The notes: generated by a model not told the origin, from the letters alone. Positions 37,248-46,825 are shown, counted from the first letter of the stretch. The stretch is DNA of 64,000 bases from Dongia mobilis (GCF_004363235.1 NZ_SNYW01000014.1:7501-71500); one strand, 5' to 3'. Numbers and translations are program-made.

Positions 37248-38657
37248 ATGCTAGCCGGCGGCAGCAAACTCTATGCCGATCATGTCAAGGTCTACCCGCA
37301 GCGAATCTGGGGCAAGTTCCGCAGCATCAAGTGGGCGATTCTTGCCATGCTGCTGCTGATCTATTATCTGGTTCCCTGGATCCGCTGGGATCGCGGCCCG
37401 GACGCCCCCGACCAGGCCGTCCTGATCGACATGGCGGGCCGGCGCGCCTATTTCTTCTGGATCGAGATCTGGCCGCAGGAGGTCTACTATCTGGCCGGCC
37501 TGCTGATCCTCGGCGCCTTCGGGTTGTTCTTTGCGACCTCGCTGCTGGGACGCGTCTGGTGCGGCTTCACCTGCCCGCAAACGGTCTGGACCGACCTCTT
37601 CATGCAGGTCGAGCGCTGGGTCGAAGGCGACCGCAACGCCCGCATCAAGCTGGATGGCGAGCCGGTCAGCCTCGGGAAATCCGTCCGCAAACTGACCAAG
37701 CACGGCATCTGGCTGCTGATCGCGCTGGCGACCGGCGGCGCCTGGGCGATGTATTTCGACGATGCGCCCACCCTGCTGCGCAACTTCTTCACCGGCCAGG
37801 CTGGCGAACTGCAATACGTCTTCGTCGGCCTGTTCACGGCGACCACCTATATCCTGGCCGGCTGGGCACGCGAGCAGGTCTGCATCTATATGTGCCCCTG
37901 GCCGCGCTTCCAGGCGGCCATGTTCGACGAGCACACCATGCTCGTCACCTATGAGGAATGGCGTGGCGAACCGAGAGGTCCGCTGAAGCGAGCCGCGGCC
38001 GAGGACAAGCCGCAGGGCGACTGCATCGATTGCGGCCTTTGCGTTCGCGTCTGCCCGACCGGCGTCGACATCCGCCAGGGCCAGCAACTGGCCTGCATCG
38101 GCTGCGGCCTCTGCGTCGATGCCTGCAACTCGGTCATGGCCAAGATCAACCGGCCGCTTGAACTCATCACCTACGACGCCCTTTCCGCCCAGGCCGATCG
38201 CGCCGCGGGCCGGCCGCCGAAGCGCCGCTTCATCAGGCCACGCACGGTGGTCTACTTCGTCATGATCCTGGCCGTCGGCATCGGCATGCTGGCCACTTTG
38301 AGCCAGCGCGCGCGCCTTGATGTTTCGCTGCTGGCCGACCGCGCGCCGCTGTTCGTGCGCCTGAAGGACGGCGGCATCCAGAACGGCTATACCCTGAAGA
38401 TCCTCAACATGCTGCGAGAGCCAGGCACGTTCAGCCTCGAGGTTGAAGGCCTGCCGGGTATCGAGACTCGCCTGATCGGCGCGGATTCGTCGCGCATCGC
38501 CGTTGCGCCGGATGACGTCGGCACCTTCCGCCTGCTGCTGCTGGTGCCCAAGGGAGCCGCCCCTTCCGGGTCAAGCCCCATCACCGTCAGGGTGACGAAC
38601 CTGGCAAATGGCGAGGTCAGCATTCATGATGCAACCTTCAACGCGCCGCAGCAGTGA
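37248..38657 (+). CDS. ccoG: cbb3 assembly protein CcoG (4Fe-4S ferredoxin-type)
   Basis: Membrane iron-sulfur protein, 469 residues, needed in some bacteria for cbb3 maturation with proposed copper-reductase activity. It has about five helices, a CGFTCPQTVWTD motif, and two 4Fe-4S clusters in CIDCGLCVRVCP and CIGCGLCVDACN, followed by a C-terminal Ig-like domain. I chose the ATG at 37248 with AGGAG upstream; an ATG at 37194 inside ccoP is possible. Confidence 0.93.
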   Translation: MLAGGSKLYADHVKVYPQRIWGKFRSIKWAILAMLLLIYYLVPWIRWDRGPDAPDQAVLIDMAGRRAYFFWIEIWPQEVYYLAGLLILGAFGLFFATSLLGRVWCGFTCPQTVWTDLFMQVERWVEGDRNARIKLDGEPVSLGKSVRKLTKHGIWLLIALATGGAWAMYFDDAPTLLRNFFTGQAGELQYVFVGLFTATTYILAGWAREQVCIYMCPWPRFQAAMFDEHTMLVTYEEWRGEPRGPLKRAAAEDKPQGDCIDCGLCVRVCPTGVDIRQGQQLACIGCGLCVDACNSVMAKINRPLELITYDALSAQADRAAGRPPKRRFIRPRTVVYFVMILAVGIGMLATLSQRARLDVSLLADRAPLFVRLKDGGIQNGYTLKILNMLREPGTFSLEVEGLPGIETRLIGADSSRIAVAPDDVGTFRLLLLVPKGAAPSGSSPITVRVTNLANGEVSIHDATFNAPQQ

Positions 38658-38671
38658 ATGACGAGGTTCCG

Positions 38672-39169
38672 ATGACTGCAAACCGTGCCCTTTCATCCAC
38701 GAGCCGGAAATCGGCCTGGATCCCCGCCACTTTTGTCGGCGCCATGGGACTTGTCGTCGCCGTCAATGTAGTCATGGTCTATTTCGCCACCTCGACCTTC
38801 CCCGGGCTCGACACCGACAAGGCCTATGTCCACGGCCTCGCCTACAACGATACCCTGCGCCGTGCCGCCGCCAGCGACGCCCTGGGCTGGACCGCCAGTG
38901 CGGCCGTCAGCGACGGACGCCTGACAGTGGATGTCAGGAATGCCGCCGGCAGCCCGGTGCCCGACCTGGCGCTGCAGGGTGCTATCGTGCGTCCGACAAC
39001 CACGATGATGGACCGCGAGATCACCCTGTCGGCCGATCCGGCGCATCCCGGCCGCTATGCAGCGGAACTCGATCTGCCCGCCGGCGGGATTTGGGAACTG
39101 CGGCTCGTCGCCGGTAACGCGCCGGGTGGCACAGCCTGGCAATGGACGGATCGGGTCATTGTGCCATGA
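38672..39169 (+). CDS. ccoH: cbb3 assembly protein CcoH/FixH
   Basis: A 165-residue protein with one N-terminal helix (ATFVGAMGLVVAVNVVMVYFA) and a periplasmic FixH domain (FPGLDTDKAYVHGLAYN). It is required for stable assembly of cbb3 subunits and copper insertion. The ATG at 38672 is preceded by GAGG; a GTG at 38654 overlapping the ccoG stop is an alternative. Its stop overlaps ccoI (ATGA). Confidence 0.92.
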   Translation: MTANRALSSTSRKSAWIPATFVGAMGLVVAVNVVMVYFATSTFPGLDTDKAYVHGLAYNDTLRRAAASDALGWTASAAVSDGRLTVDVRNAAGSPVPDLALQGAIVRPTTTMMDREITLSADPAHPGRYAAELDLPAGGIWELRLVAGNAPGGTAWQWTDRVIVP

Positions 39170-41538
39170 ACAACACGGCGCCGGGCGCCGCGGTTGATAG
39201 CGCCTGCCGACATTGCGGTCAGGCCGTGCCGGATGGCGGTGAGTTCTGCTGTGCCGGCTGCCGTGGCGCCTTCGCCCTGGTGAACGCCCTTGGCCTCGAG
39301 AGCTACTACGAAAAGAGATGCCTGGAGGGCGACGCTGATTTTTCGCGGCTGCGCCCGGACTCTGATGACGGCAGCATCGATCTCACCGCCTGGATCCGCC
39401 CTGCCGGCGACAATGGGCTGAGCCTCGCCCTGATGGTCGACGGCCTCACCTGCGGCGCCTGTGTCTGGCTGATCGAACAGACCCTGCTGCGCCAGCCCGG
39501 TGTGCGCCAGGCCCGCGTGTCGCTGGCAACGCGGCGCCTGACCCTGGTGTGGGAGGCCGGTGCCGCCGATCCCGGCCGGCTTGTGACGCTGGTACAGCGG
39601 CTGGGTTATCGCCTTCTACCATGCGATCCGACACGATTCGCCTCGGCCGACCAGCGCCAATCCCGCGAGTTGCTGCGCTGTCTCGCCGTGGCCGGCTTCG
39701 CCGCCGGCAACATCATGCTGCTCTCGGTTTCGATCTGGTCCGGCCATGCCGAAGACATGATCGAACCGACACGGGATTTCCTGCACTGGATCTCGGCGCT
39801 GATTGCCCTTCCGGCCATCGCCTATGCCGGCCGGCCCTTCTTCCGCTCGGCCTGGGGCGTCCTCAGGGCCGGGCGCACCAATATGGATGTGCCGATTTCG
39901 CTCGCCATCCTGCTGGCGCCCGCCGTCAGCATGGCGGAAACCTTCCGCTCCGGCCCCCATGCCTATTTCGACAGCGCGGTTACCCTGCTGTTCTTTCTGC
40001 TGATCGGGCGCTACCTCGACCACCGGGCCCGGCATCGCGCCCGCGCCCTGGCCGAGCAGCTGCTGGCGCTCAACGCCGTTGCGGCCACTGTGCTCGCCGA
40101 AGACGGCAGCCGCCGCGAATTGCCACCCTCGGCACTGGCCCCCGGCATGTTGGTCCTGGTCGGTGCCGGCCAGCGCATTCCGGCGGACGGCATCATCGCC
40201 AGCGGCCGCAGTGATATCGACACCAGCACCGTCACCGGAGAATCCGTGCCGCAGTTGCATGGCACTGGCCAGCATGTCTATGCCGGTACGCTCAACCTCG
40301 GTGCTGCTCTGCAGATACGCGTGGCGGCCGCCGGTGACGCGACGCTGCTGGCGGACATCATTCGCCTGATGGAGGCCGCCGAGACCCGACGCGGGCGCTT
40401 CGTCCGGATTGCGGACCGGGTCTCGCGCCTTTATGCCCCGGTGGTCCATGTGACGGCGCTTGCCACCTTCCTCGCCTGGATCTTCCTGGGCGGCATGGCC
40501 TGGCAGCCGGCGATGATGATTGCCGTCGCCGTCCTCATCATCACCTGTCCCTGCGCCCTGGCCCTGGCGGTGCCGGTGGTCCAGGTCGTTGCCAGCCAGC
40601 GCCTGATGAAGGGCGGCATCCTGCTCAAATCGGGTGACGCGCTGGAGCGGCTCAAGGACATCGATCATGTGGTTTTCGACAAGACAGGTACGCTGACGCT
40701 CGGCCGCCTCGTCCTGGTCAACCAGCCGACACCGCGCCTGCACCGCATCGCGGCCGGCATGGCGGCAAACTCAAGACACCCGCTGGCCCGGGCCATCGCC
40801 CAATCCGTCACCGCGGCACCAGTACTCGAGAACGTGCAGGAACGTCCGGGAGAGGGCCTGTCATGGCGGGATGGCGTGGGGGAATGGCGCCTCGGCTCCG
40901 CCACCTTCACCGGTCAGCGTGACGATGGCGAGGCCCGCAGTGTCCTTTGGCTGACCGGTCCGCGCAATGCCAGGGAGAAATTCATCCTGGCCGATCAGGT
41001 CCGGCCCGATGCCAAGGCCGTGGTTGCCACTCTGGCCAAGCTCGGCCTGACCGTGGAGATCTGCTCAGGCGACCGATCCGCCCCGGTTGACGCCCTCGCC
41101 GCGCAGCTCGGCATCCGCACCGCACACGCCCACCTTCGCCCAACCGACAAGGTCGCCCATCTCGAGCGCTTGGCAGCCCAGGGCCGCCGCATCCTGATGG
41201 TCGGCGACGGTCTCAACGACGCAGCTGCGCTGGCCGCCGCTCACGTATCGATGGCACCCGCCAGCGCGGCCGACATCAGCCAATCCGCCGCGGATATCGT
41301 CTTCCAGGGCGATCGCCTGCAGCCGATCATCACCGCCCTCGGCGTGGCACGCTCGGCCAATGCCCTGATGCGCCAGAACCTGGGGCTCGCTCTGTTCTAC
41401 AACCTTGCCGCCGTGCCGCTGGCCGTGCTTGGCTATGTGACGCCGCTGGTCGCGGCACTCGCCATGTCGACTTCGTCGATTCTGGTAATCCTCAACAGCC
41501 TGCGCCTGGGCCGCGCCGGCGGCGGAAGCAAGGCATGA
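39166..41538 (+). CDS. ccoI: Cu-transporting P1B ATPase for cbb3 oxidase
   Basis: P1B-type ATPase of 790 residues. In order: an N-terminal Cys-rich zinc-ribbon-like segment (CRHCGQAVPDGGEFCCAGC), a heavy-metal domain with GLTCGACVWLIEQ, the actuator TGES, the ion motif ITCPCALALAVP, the phosphorylation site FDKTGTLTLG, and the hinge MVGDGLNDAAAL. It exports copper to the periplasm for insertion in CcoN, distinct from detoxifying CopA. It overlaps ccoH and ccoS by 4 bases each. Confidence 0.95.
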   Translation: MNNTAPGAAVDSACRHCGQAVPDGGEFCCAGCRGAFALVNALGLESYYEKRCLEGDADFSRLRPDSDDGSIDLTAWIRPAGDNGLSLALMVDGLTCGACVWLIEQTLLRQPGVRQARVSLATRRLTLVWEAGAADPGRLVTLVQRLGYRLLPCDPTRFASADQRQSRELLRCLAVAGFAAGNIMLLSVSIWSGHAEDMIEPTRDFLHWISALIALPAIAYAGRPFFRSAWGVLRAGRTNMDVPISLAILLAPAVSMAETFRSGPHAYFDSAVTLLFFLLIGRYLDHRARHRARALAEQLLALNAVAATVLAEDGSRRELPPSALAPGMLVLVGAGQRIPADGIIASGRSDIDTSTVTGESVPQLHGTGQHVYAGTLNLGAALQIRVAAAGDATLLADIIRLMEAAETRRGRFVRIADRVSRLYAPVVHVTALATFLAWIFLGGMAWQPAMMIAVAVLIITCPCALALAVPVVQVVASQRLMKGGILLKSGDALERLKDIDHVVFDKTGTLTLGRLVLVNQPTPRLHRIAAGMAANSRHPLARAIAQSVTAAPVLENVQERPGEGLSWRDGVGEWRLGSATFTGQRDDGEARSVLWLTGPRNAREKFILADQVRPDAKAVVATLAKLGLTVEICSGDRSAPVDALAAQLGIRTAHAHLRPTDKVAHLERLAAQGRRILMVGDGLNDAAALAAAHVSMAPASAADISQSAADIVFQGDRLQPIITALGVARSANALMRQNLGLALFYNLAAVPLAVLGYVTPLVAALAMSTSSILVILNSLRLGRAGGGSKA

Positions 41539-41693
41539 ACGTCCTCCTTTTCCTGATCCCGATCGCCCTTTGCCTCGGGGGTATCGGCCTGGTCGCCTTT
41601 CTTTGGTCGCTGCGCTCGGGGCAATATGATGACCTGGAAGGGGCTGCCAGGCGGATCCTGTTCGACGAGCCGGACAATCCCCCCGGTAAATGA
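41535..41693 (+). CDS. ccoS: cbb3 maturation protein CcoS
   Basis: A 52-residue protein too short for many gene finders. It begins MNVLLFLIPIALCLGGIG, a single helix, followed by the family's conserved WSLRSGQYDDLEGAARRIL segment. CcoS is needed to insert heme b and CuB in CcoN. Its ATG overlaps the ccoI stop (ATGA) and it closes the cco operon. Confidence 0.93.
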   Translation: MNVLLFLIPIALCLGGIGLVAFLWSLRSGQYDDLEGAARRILFDEPDNPPGK

Positions 41694-41724
41694 CCACCCC
41701 GCCAGCCGGCAACTCTGGCCGGGG

Positions 41725-41754
41725 TGATCCACCGTCTCACCCGCCGCGTAAAGC
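41725..41754 (+). promoter_or_regulatory. candidate sigma-E (ChrR-controlled) promoter for the DUF6134-SDR-NTF2 operon
   Basis: TGATCC (41725-41730), 18 bases, TAAAGC (41749-41754), then a short leader to the ATG at 41770, with GGGGAGG as ribosome-binding site. The -35 word and spacer are the same as those of the promoter at 49140-49169 before the lipid operon. This layout agrees with the consensus I recall for sigma-E of Rhodobacter sphaeroides. Confidence 0.7.
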
Positions 41755-41769
41755 ACCGGGGAGGTTCCA

Positions 41770-42492
41770 ATGCGACGTCTCATTTTGCCGGTGTTGCTGT
41801 TTTGCGGCTGGCTCGGCCAGGGCGCCTGGGCCATGGAGCAATCGGCTGCCCGTGCCGATAAGGCTTTCGATCCGCTTGCAGTCTACGGGCCCACTGCAAG
41901 CTATGACATCTTGCGGAATGGCGAGCCGGTCGGATCGCATCGCATCGAATTCACCCGGTCCGGCGATATCCTGGCCGTGGAAAGCCGGTCCGATATCGAG
42001 GTCCGGCTGCTGTTCCTCTCAGCCTACAGCTTTTCCTATGTGGCCCAGTCACACTGGCAGGACGGCCAGCTGCTGACGCTCGAGGCAAAGACGGATGATG
42101 ACGGCGAGCGCAGCGTCGTTCGCGTGGCGCCAGCCAATGACGGCCTGATTGCCGCGGGTCCCTCGGGGGAATCCCCCATCACACCCCTCCATCCCCTGTC
42201 CGAGCATTGGTGGCAGCGGTTCATTGCCGGTGAGGAACAGCTCAATACCATCACCGGCGCCGTCAACCGGATCGACGTCGAACCGCTGGGTAGCGCCTAT
42301 GTGCCGATGGCGGCCGGCATAGCCCCCGCAGCGCGCTTCCGGATCGACGGCGACATCCAGCTGGAGACCTGGTACGACGACGCCGGCCGCTGGCTTGGCA
42401 TGCGTTTCCTGGCGCGGGACGGCTCGACCATCGAATATCGCTGCCGGGCCTGTCGCGCCGAAATGGCATCCCTGGCCGGCGACGGCCGGTGA
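41770..42492 (+). CDS. secreted DUF6134-like protein
   Basis: A 240-residue protein with a signal peptide ending near GQGAWA. The mature part begins with the block YDILRNGEPVGSHRIEF and has alternating beta pattern, as in the DUF6134 family, whose function is unknown. Two Cys lie near the C-terminus (YRCRACRAEM). It is the first gene downstream of a sigma-E-type promoter and overlaps the SDR gene by ATGA. A role at the envelope under photo-oxidative stress is inferred from context. Confidence 0.65.
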   Translation: MRRLILPVLLFCGWLGQGAWAMEQSAARADKAFDPLAVYGPTASYDILRNGEPVGSHRIEFTRSGDILAVESRSDIEVRLLFLSAYSFSYVAQSHWQDGQLLTLEAKTDDDGERSVVRVAPANDGLIAAGPSGESPITPLHPLSEHWWQRFIAGEEQLNTITGAVNRIDVEPLGSAYVPMAAGIAPAARFRIDGDIQLETWYDDAGRWLGMRFLARDGSTIEYRCRACRAEMASLAGDGR

Positions 42493-43229
42493 ATCAGCCC
42501 CATCTCTGGATCACCGGGGGCGGCAGCGGCATTGGACGCGCCCTCGCCCACGTTGCCGCGGCTGAGGGCATGGTGGTCTCGGTCAGCGGCCGGCGCCAGG
42601 ATGCGCTGGAAGAAACCGGGCGGGGTCACTCACGCATATTTCCCGCCATGCTCGATGTGACCGATGCGGCCGCGGTAGATGCCGCCCTGGACGCGATCGA
42701 GGCGCAACATGGTCCCGTCGATATCGCGGTCCTCAATGCCGCCCGATACCAGGCGATGGACGCGGCTGATTTCGACCTTGCCGGTTTTCGCGACCACATC
42801 GAGACCAATGTGATGGGTGTGGCACATTGCCTGGCGCCGCTGCTGGCCCGGATGCGGCGCCGGGGCAAAGGACGGATCGCGCTCGTCGCCTCGGTTGCCG
42901 GCTATCGCGGATTGCCGCAGGCAGCCGCCTATGGTCCGACCAAGGCAGCCCTCATCAATCTGGCCGAAAGCCTGCGGCCAGGCGCTGCGGCAGACGGCGT
43001 CATCATCCAGGTGGTCAATCCAGGCTTTGTCGAAACCCCGATGACCGCCGCGAACCGCTTTCCAATGCCTTTCCTGATCTCGCCCGAAAAGGCGGCCCGC
43101 CACATCCTCGCCGGGCTGAGGCGGGACGGATTCGAGATTGCCTTTCCCTGGCCTTTCGTCATGCTGCTGAAGGTAGCGCGCCTGCTGCCCTATCGGCTTT
43201 ATTTCGCCCTGACGCGCCGAATGTTGTGA
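42489..43229 (+). CDS. short-chain dehydrogenase/reductase
   Basis: Classical SDR oxidoreductase, 246 residues. The cofactor motif ITGGGSGIGRAL is at the N-terminus, NAA follows in the middle, and the catalytic Ser and YxxxK are in VASVAG and YGPTK. The C-terminus is hydrophobic and may touch membrane (PFVMLLKVARLLPYRLYF), as in lipid-acting SDRs. A homologous SDR belongs to the sigma-E regulon of Rhodobacter (from memory). The start overlaps the previous stop. Substrate unknown. Confidence 0.88.
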   Translation: MNQPHLWITGGGSGIGRALAHVAAAEGMVVSVSGRRQDALEETGRGHSRIFPAMLDVTDAAAVDAALDAIEAQHGPVDIAVLNAARYQAMDAADFDLAGFRDHIETNVMGVAHCLAPLLARMRRRGKGRIALVASVAGYRGLPQAAAYGPTKAALINLAESLRPGAAADGVIIQVVNPGFVETPMTAANRFPMPFLISPEKAARHILAGLRRDGFEIAFPWPFVMLLKVARLLPYRLYFALTRRML

Positions 43230-43245
43230 CTGAAGGGAAGCCGGC

Positions 43246-43695
43246 ATGGCCATAGACGCCGCGGCAACGCTGCAGGACTACCTCGCCCTCTGGGCCGACC
43301 CGTCGCCGGATCGAGATCTGGATAGACTGGATGGGCTCACCACCGAGAGCATCGTCTTTCGCGACCCGATCCAGGAGGTTCACGGCCGTGACGGGCTGAA
43401 GGCTCTCTTTGCCGACAGCCACCACAGTGTCGCCGACAGCGACGTGCGCATCGACGGCATCGCCTGGGTCGACCAGCGGCGCGCCTTTGTCAAATGGCAC
43501 TATGCCGGAACCATCAGGCGATTGAGTCTGCCAAACTGGTCAGTTACGGGGATGAGTGACATCCGTTTCGACGAGCGGGGCCTGATCGTCAAGCATGAGG
43601 ACCACTGGGACCTCGCCAGCGGCCTGTTCGAGCATTTTCCGCTGATCGGCGGGCTATTCCGCCGCCTGCGCATGCGATTGCGGCTGAAGCGCTGA
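43246..43695 (+). CDS. NTF2-like (SnoaL-type) protein
   Basis: A 149-residue protein with the NTF2-like cone pattern: an early helix LQDYLALWADPS, then FRDPIQEVHGRDGLKALF, and strands FVKWHYAGTIRR, MSDIRFDERGLIVKHEDHWD. Members bind or transform small hydrophobic ligands. It is the last gene of the plus-strand sigma-E-type operon, and its final 42 bases overlap the end of the DUF3833 gene on the other strand. Confidence 0.75.
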   Translation: MAIDAAATLQDYLALWADPSPDRDLDRLDGLTTESIVFRDPIQEVHGRDGLKALFADSHHSVADSDVRIDGIAWVDQRRAFVKWHYAGTIRRLSLPNWSVTGMSDIRFDERGLIVKHEDHWDLASGLFEHFPLIGGLFRRLRMRLRLKR

Positions 43696-44274
43696 GGCCG
43701 CCTGGTTTGCGTCGGGCAGCTTCCGGAAGGCAATCGTCACCACGCCGATGTCGAAGCCCCACCGGCTGACCGTCGCATGGTTCAGCATCATGCCGTCCGA
43801 TTGCAGGAACATCCAGTCGTCGAATGACACGCGCCAGCTGCCGTCACCGACCTTGAGATCCATCTTGTAGGTCCAGTTAAGGGCGTTGCCACTTGCCGTA
43901 CCGGCGGCTACGCCGATGACATCGTCTGCCCGCCCTTCGTAGCGGCCGCCGCCCAATGCCCGAATGCGCCAGATCCGCTGCTGCGTTTCCCCGTCGTCGT
44001 AGACAAAATCCTCGCGCAGGATCAGTTCGTCGCCCTCGAGGCTACCGTTGATGTCGACCACGAACTGCCGGCGCAGATTGCCGAAGCGGTCATGGAACAT
44101 GCCCCAGGCCTTTAGGTCGCCAAGGAAGTACTCCTCCAGCTTCAGGGTTGGCTGTGATGCCGCAAATTCGTCGATCTTCATGTTGTTGCACCCGCCGACC
44201 AGTCCGGCGAAGGCCAAGGCCAACCCCAACCGCAAGGCACGAAGTCGCGGAACCACAAGGTTTAGCCGGCGCAT
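43654..44274 (-). CDS. DUF3833 lipoprotein
   Basis: A 206-residue lipoprotein. The signal ends in FAGLVGGC, with the lipidated Cys near residue 23; the mature part LEEYFLGDLKAWGMFHDRFG and FVVDINGSLEGDELIL carries the DUF3833 signature. Its function is unknown; members cluster with DUF1365 and Cfa genes. It is the last gene of the minus-strand lipid operon, 23 bases after the MFS gene, and its C-terminal codons overlap the convergent NTF2-like gene. Confidence 0.82.
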   Translation of the reverse strand: MRRLNLVVPRLRALRLGLALAFAGLVGGCNNMKIDEFAASQPTLKLEEYFLGDLKAWGMFHDRFGNLRRQFVVDINGSLEGDELILREDFVYDDGETQQRIWRIRALGGGRYEGRADDVIGVAAGTASGNALNWTYKMDLKVGDGSWRVSFDDWMFLQSDGMMLNHATVSRWGFDIGVVTIAFRKLPDANQAASALQPQSHAQAAE

Positions 44275-44297
44275 TTTCGCCCAACCGATCTTTTTGA

Positions 44298-45605
44298 CTA
44301 GATGTTCAGAGCCCGGGCGATGTCGGCATGGGCAGTCCGGTCGAGCGGATAGCGCCACATCATCAACACCGCTATTGTCTTGAATACGCAGGGGACCCAG
44401 GCATAGATCACCGCCAGGGCGATGATCGCCGGGCCCGTTCCCGGCTGCGCCGCCGACAGGTCAAGTCCGAAAAGATCCAGGACTGGAAAGGCGATACCGA
44501 CGGCAATCGCTGCCGCGAGTTTTGCCGACATGCTGGAAAGCGCGAAGAACAGCCCGGCTCGCTCCCCACCCTGCCGCAGGCGGTCGAGGTCGACCACATC
44601 CGCCTGCAGGGCCGGCGGCAAAGCGAGATCGGCGCCAAGCGCGAAGCCCGTGATGACGCAGATTACGGCAAAGGCTGGGATTGCTCCGACCGGAAGCAGG
44701 GGCACAGCCAGAAAGGCCAGGATGGCCGCCACCATGGCGCCGCACCAGAGCCGATGCTTGTCCACCCGCGCTTGCAGTCGCAGCCAGACCGGCAGGCTGA
44801 GCAGGGCCGCCGCGAAATAGATCAGCAGGACGATCCCCATCTGCCCGTCGTCGGCACCAAGGGCAAGGGTGATGAATAACGGAAACAGACCTGCCGGCAA
44901 TCCATTGGCGACGCCATTGATGAACCAGGCCGCCAGCAGGCGGCGGAAGGGCGCATTGCGGCCGATCACGGTCCAGGCCTCACGCCAGCCGATCACCCGC
45001 GCCGCGGGACGCCGACGGCCTTCCGGCACAAAGCGCAGCAGCAGGAACAGCGCCGGCGCGCCGAGTGCTATGGCCACCAGCGCGGTCGCTGTCATGGCAT
45101 CGGACAAGGACCGCCCGCCCTGCTGCAACAATGCCGGCAAGCTGGCGGCGACGGTAATACCGACCAGGCCAAACCCTTCGCGCCAGGACGTGATGCTGGT
45201 GCGCTCGGCATAATCCGCCGTCAGCTCGGCGCCCCAGGCGGTATAGGGCACCATGACCAGCGACCAGGCCACATAAAGCAGCGCATACCATAGGCCCAGA
45301 TAGATGGCGCCGGCGCCGCCTGGCGGGGCGAAAACGGCCACCAGCGCGATCGCCGCCAGTATGGCACCCACTGCTATGAAAGGCTTGCGCCGTCCGACCC
45401 GGTCGCTGGCCTGGCCGACCAGTGGATCGGTCAGGACGTCAAGCGCCCGCGCGGCAAAGATGGCGGCACCGGTTGCCGCCAGCCCCAGCCCCAGCTCCTG
45501 GGCATAGAAGGTCGGAATCAGCACATGTGCCGGCAGGGTCGGCACCATCAATGCCAGAGCCGGCAGGCCGTAGAGACAATGCTGCAGCCGGCCAGCCTGC
45601 GTCAC
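44298..45605 (-). CDS. MFS transporter, GPH/MelB-like
   Basis: Twelve-helix transporter of 435 residues. RALDVLTDPLVGQASDR and RRKPFIAVGAI give the GPH (MelB-type) cytoplasmic loop, and VPYTAWGAELTADYAERTSI is typical of the family. The GTG at 45605 overlaps the cfa stop (GTGA). Such a transporter is a standard member of DUF1365/Cfa clusters; a lipid-related or sugar cargo is not known. Confidence 0.8.
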   Translation of the reverse strand: MTQAGRLQHCLYGLPALALMVPTLPAHVLIPTFYAQELGLGLAATGAAIFAARALDVLTDPLVGQASDRVGRRKPFIAVGAILAAIALVAVFAPPGGAGAIYLGLWYALLYVAWSLVMVPYTAWGAELTADYAERTSITSWREGFGLVGITVAASLPALLQQGGRSLSDAMTATALVAIALGAPALFLLLRFVPEGRRRPAARVIGWREAWTVIGRNAPFRRLLAAWFINGVANGLPAGLFPLFITLALGADDGQMGIVLLIYFAAALLSLPVWLRLQARVDKHRLWCGAMVAAILAFLAVPLLPVGAIPAFAVICVITGFALGADLALPPALQADVVDLDRLRQGGERAGLFFALSSMSAKLAAAIAVGIAFPVLDLFGLDLSAAQPGTGPAIIALAVIYAWVPCVFKTIAVLMMWRYPLDRTAHADIARALNI

Positions 45606-46825
45606 CGACACAACTTCAGATGCACGACATCGATCGATCCGGCACGAAAGCCGGCCTCGCAATAGGCGAGGTAATAGGTCCACATGCGGCGGAATCGTTC
45701 GTCGAAGCCGAGCGGCTGGATCCGCGGCCAGGCGCCAAGAAAGGCGCTGCGCCATTCCCGCAATGTCCGCGCATAGGAGGTCCCGAACCCGGTTTCGCTG
45801 GCAAGGACCAGACTTGCCTCGGCGGCCAGCTGCCGCAGCGCCGAGCGCGTCGGCAGCATGCCACCCGGAAAAATGTAGCGCTGGATGAAATCGGCGTTGC
45901 GGCGATAGCTGTCGAAGCGGTCCTCGGCGATGGTGATGATCTGCAGGGCGGCATTGCCGCCGGCCCGCAACCGATCCCGCAAAACGCCAAAATACCGGCG
46001 CCAATGCGCTTCCCCGACCGCCTCGAACATTTCAATCGAGACGATGCCGTCGAACGTGTCGCGGCAATCGCGGTAATCCTCCAGCCTCAGTTCGACGCGG
46101 TCGGCAAGGCCCTGGCGCTGCATCCGATCCTGCGCAAAGGCCAGTTGTTCCCGCGACAGGGTAAGACCCGTGACATGACAGTCGAACTCGCGCGCAGCGA
46201 TCTCGGCAAAGCCACCCCAGCCGCAGCCGATTTCCAGCACGCGCTGGCCGGCGCCCAGTTCAGCCAGTGCTGCCATGCGCCGGTACTTCGCCGTCTGCGC
46301 CGCCTGCAGATCGTTGGCGCCGTCCTCGAACCAGGCTGCGGAATAGGTCATCGTGGGGTCGAGCCATTCACGGTAGAACGCATTGCCGAGGTCGTAATGA
46401 TAGGCGATGTTGCGCCGCGCCCCGGCCCGCGTATTGGCGCGCATTAAATGGCCGATGCGATTGAGCGCCCGCACCCAGGCCTTGCCGTTGAGCGCGCGTG
46501 CCAGAGCATTCTGGTTGCGGGCGGCCAGTTCGATCAGGTCGGTCAGATCCGGGCTGTCCACCTCGCCGGCCATATAGGCCTCGGCGAAGCCCATGTCGCC
46601 GCCCTTGAGGAGGCGACTTATGCCGCGCATGTCGCGGATTTCCAGTTCGGCCTCGGGGCCGGATTCCCGTCCTTCGACCGCATGGCGCCGGCCGTCCGGA
46701 AAGACGATGCGCAGCCTGCCAACCTGAAGATGCGACAGGGCTTGCTCGAACAGGTTCCGCCACAATCCGGCAAATGGCGCCATGGCCAATGTCGGCCCGC
46801 CCCGTCCGTCATCTTGTCCGCGCAT
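45602..46825 (-). CDS. cfa: cyclopropane-fatty-acyl-phospholipid synthase-family methyltransferase
   Basis: SAM-dependent enzyme of 407 residues that modifies double bonds of phospholipid acyl chains. NIAYHYDLGNAFYREWLDPTM, the SAM motif VLEIGCGWGGFAE, YRDCRDTFDGIVSIEMFEAVG and FIQRYIFPGGMLPT are all standard. The ATG at 46825 follows GGGGGGAGAGA and overlaps the DUF1365 gene by 17 bases. In this operon it may make a methylated rather than a cyclopropane fatty acid, as proposed for furan fatty acid synthesis; sequence alone does not decide. Confidence 0.9.
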   Translation of the reverse strand: MRGQDDGRGGPTLAMAPFAGLWRNLFEQALSHLQVGRLRIVFPDGRRHAVEGRESGPEAELEIRDMRGISRLLKGGDMGFAEAYMAGEVDSPDLTDLIELAARNQNALARALNGKAWVRALNRIGHLMRANTRAGARRNIAYHYDLGNAFYREWLDPTMTYSAAWFEDGANDLQAAQTAKYRRMAALAELGAGQRVLEIGCGWGGFAEIAAREFDCHVTGLTLSREQLAFAQDRMQRQGLADRVELRLEDYRDCRDTFDGIVSIEMFEAVGEAHWRRYFGVLRDRLRAGGNAALQIITIAEDRFDSYRRNADFIQRYIFPGGMLPTRSALRQLAAEASLVLASETGFGTSYARTLREWRSAFLGAWPRIQPLGFDERFRRMWTYYLAYCEAGFRAGSIDVVHLKLCR

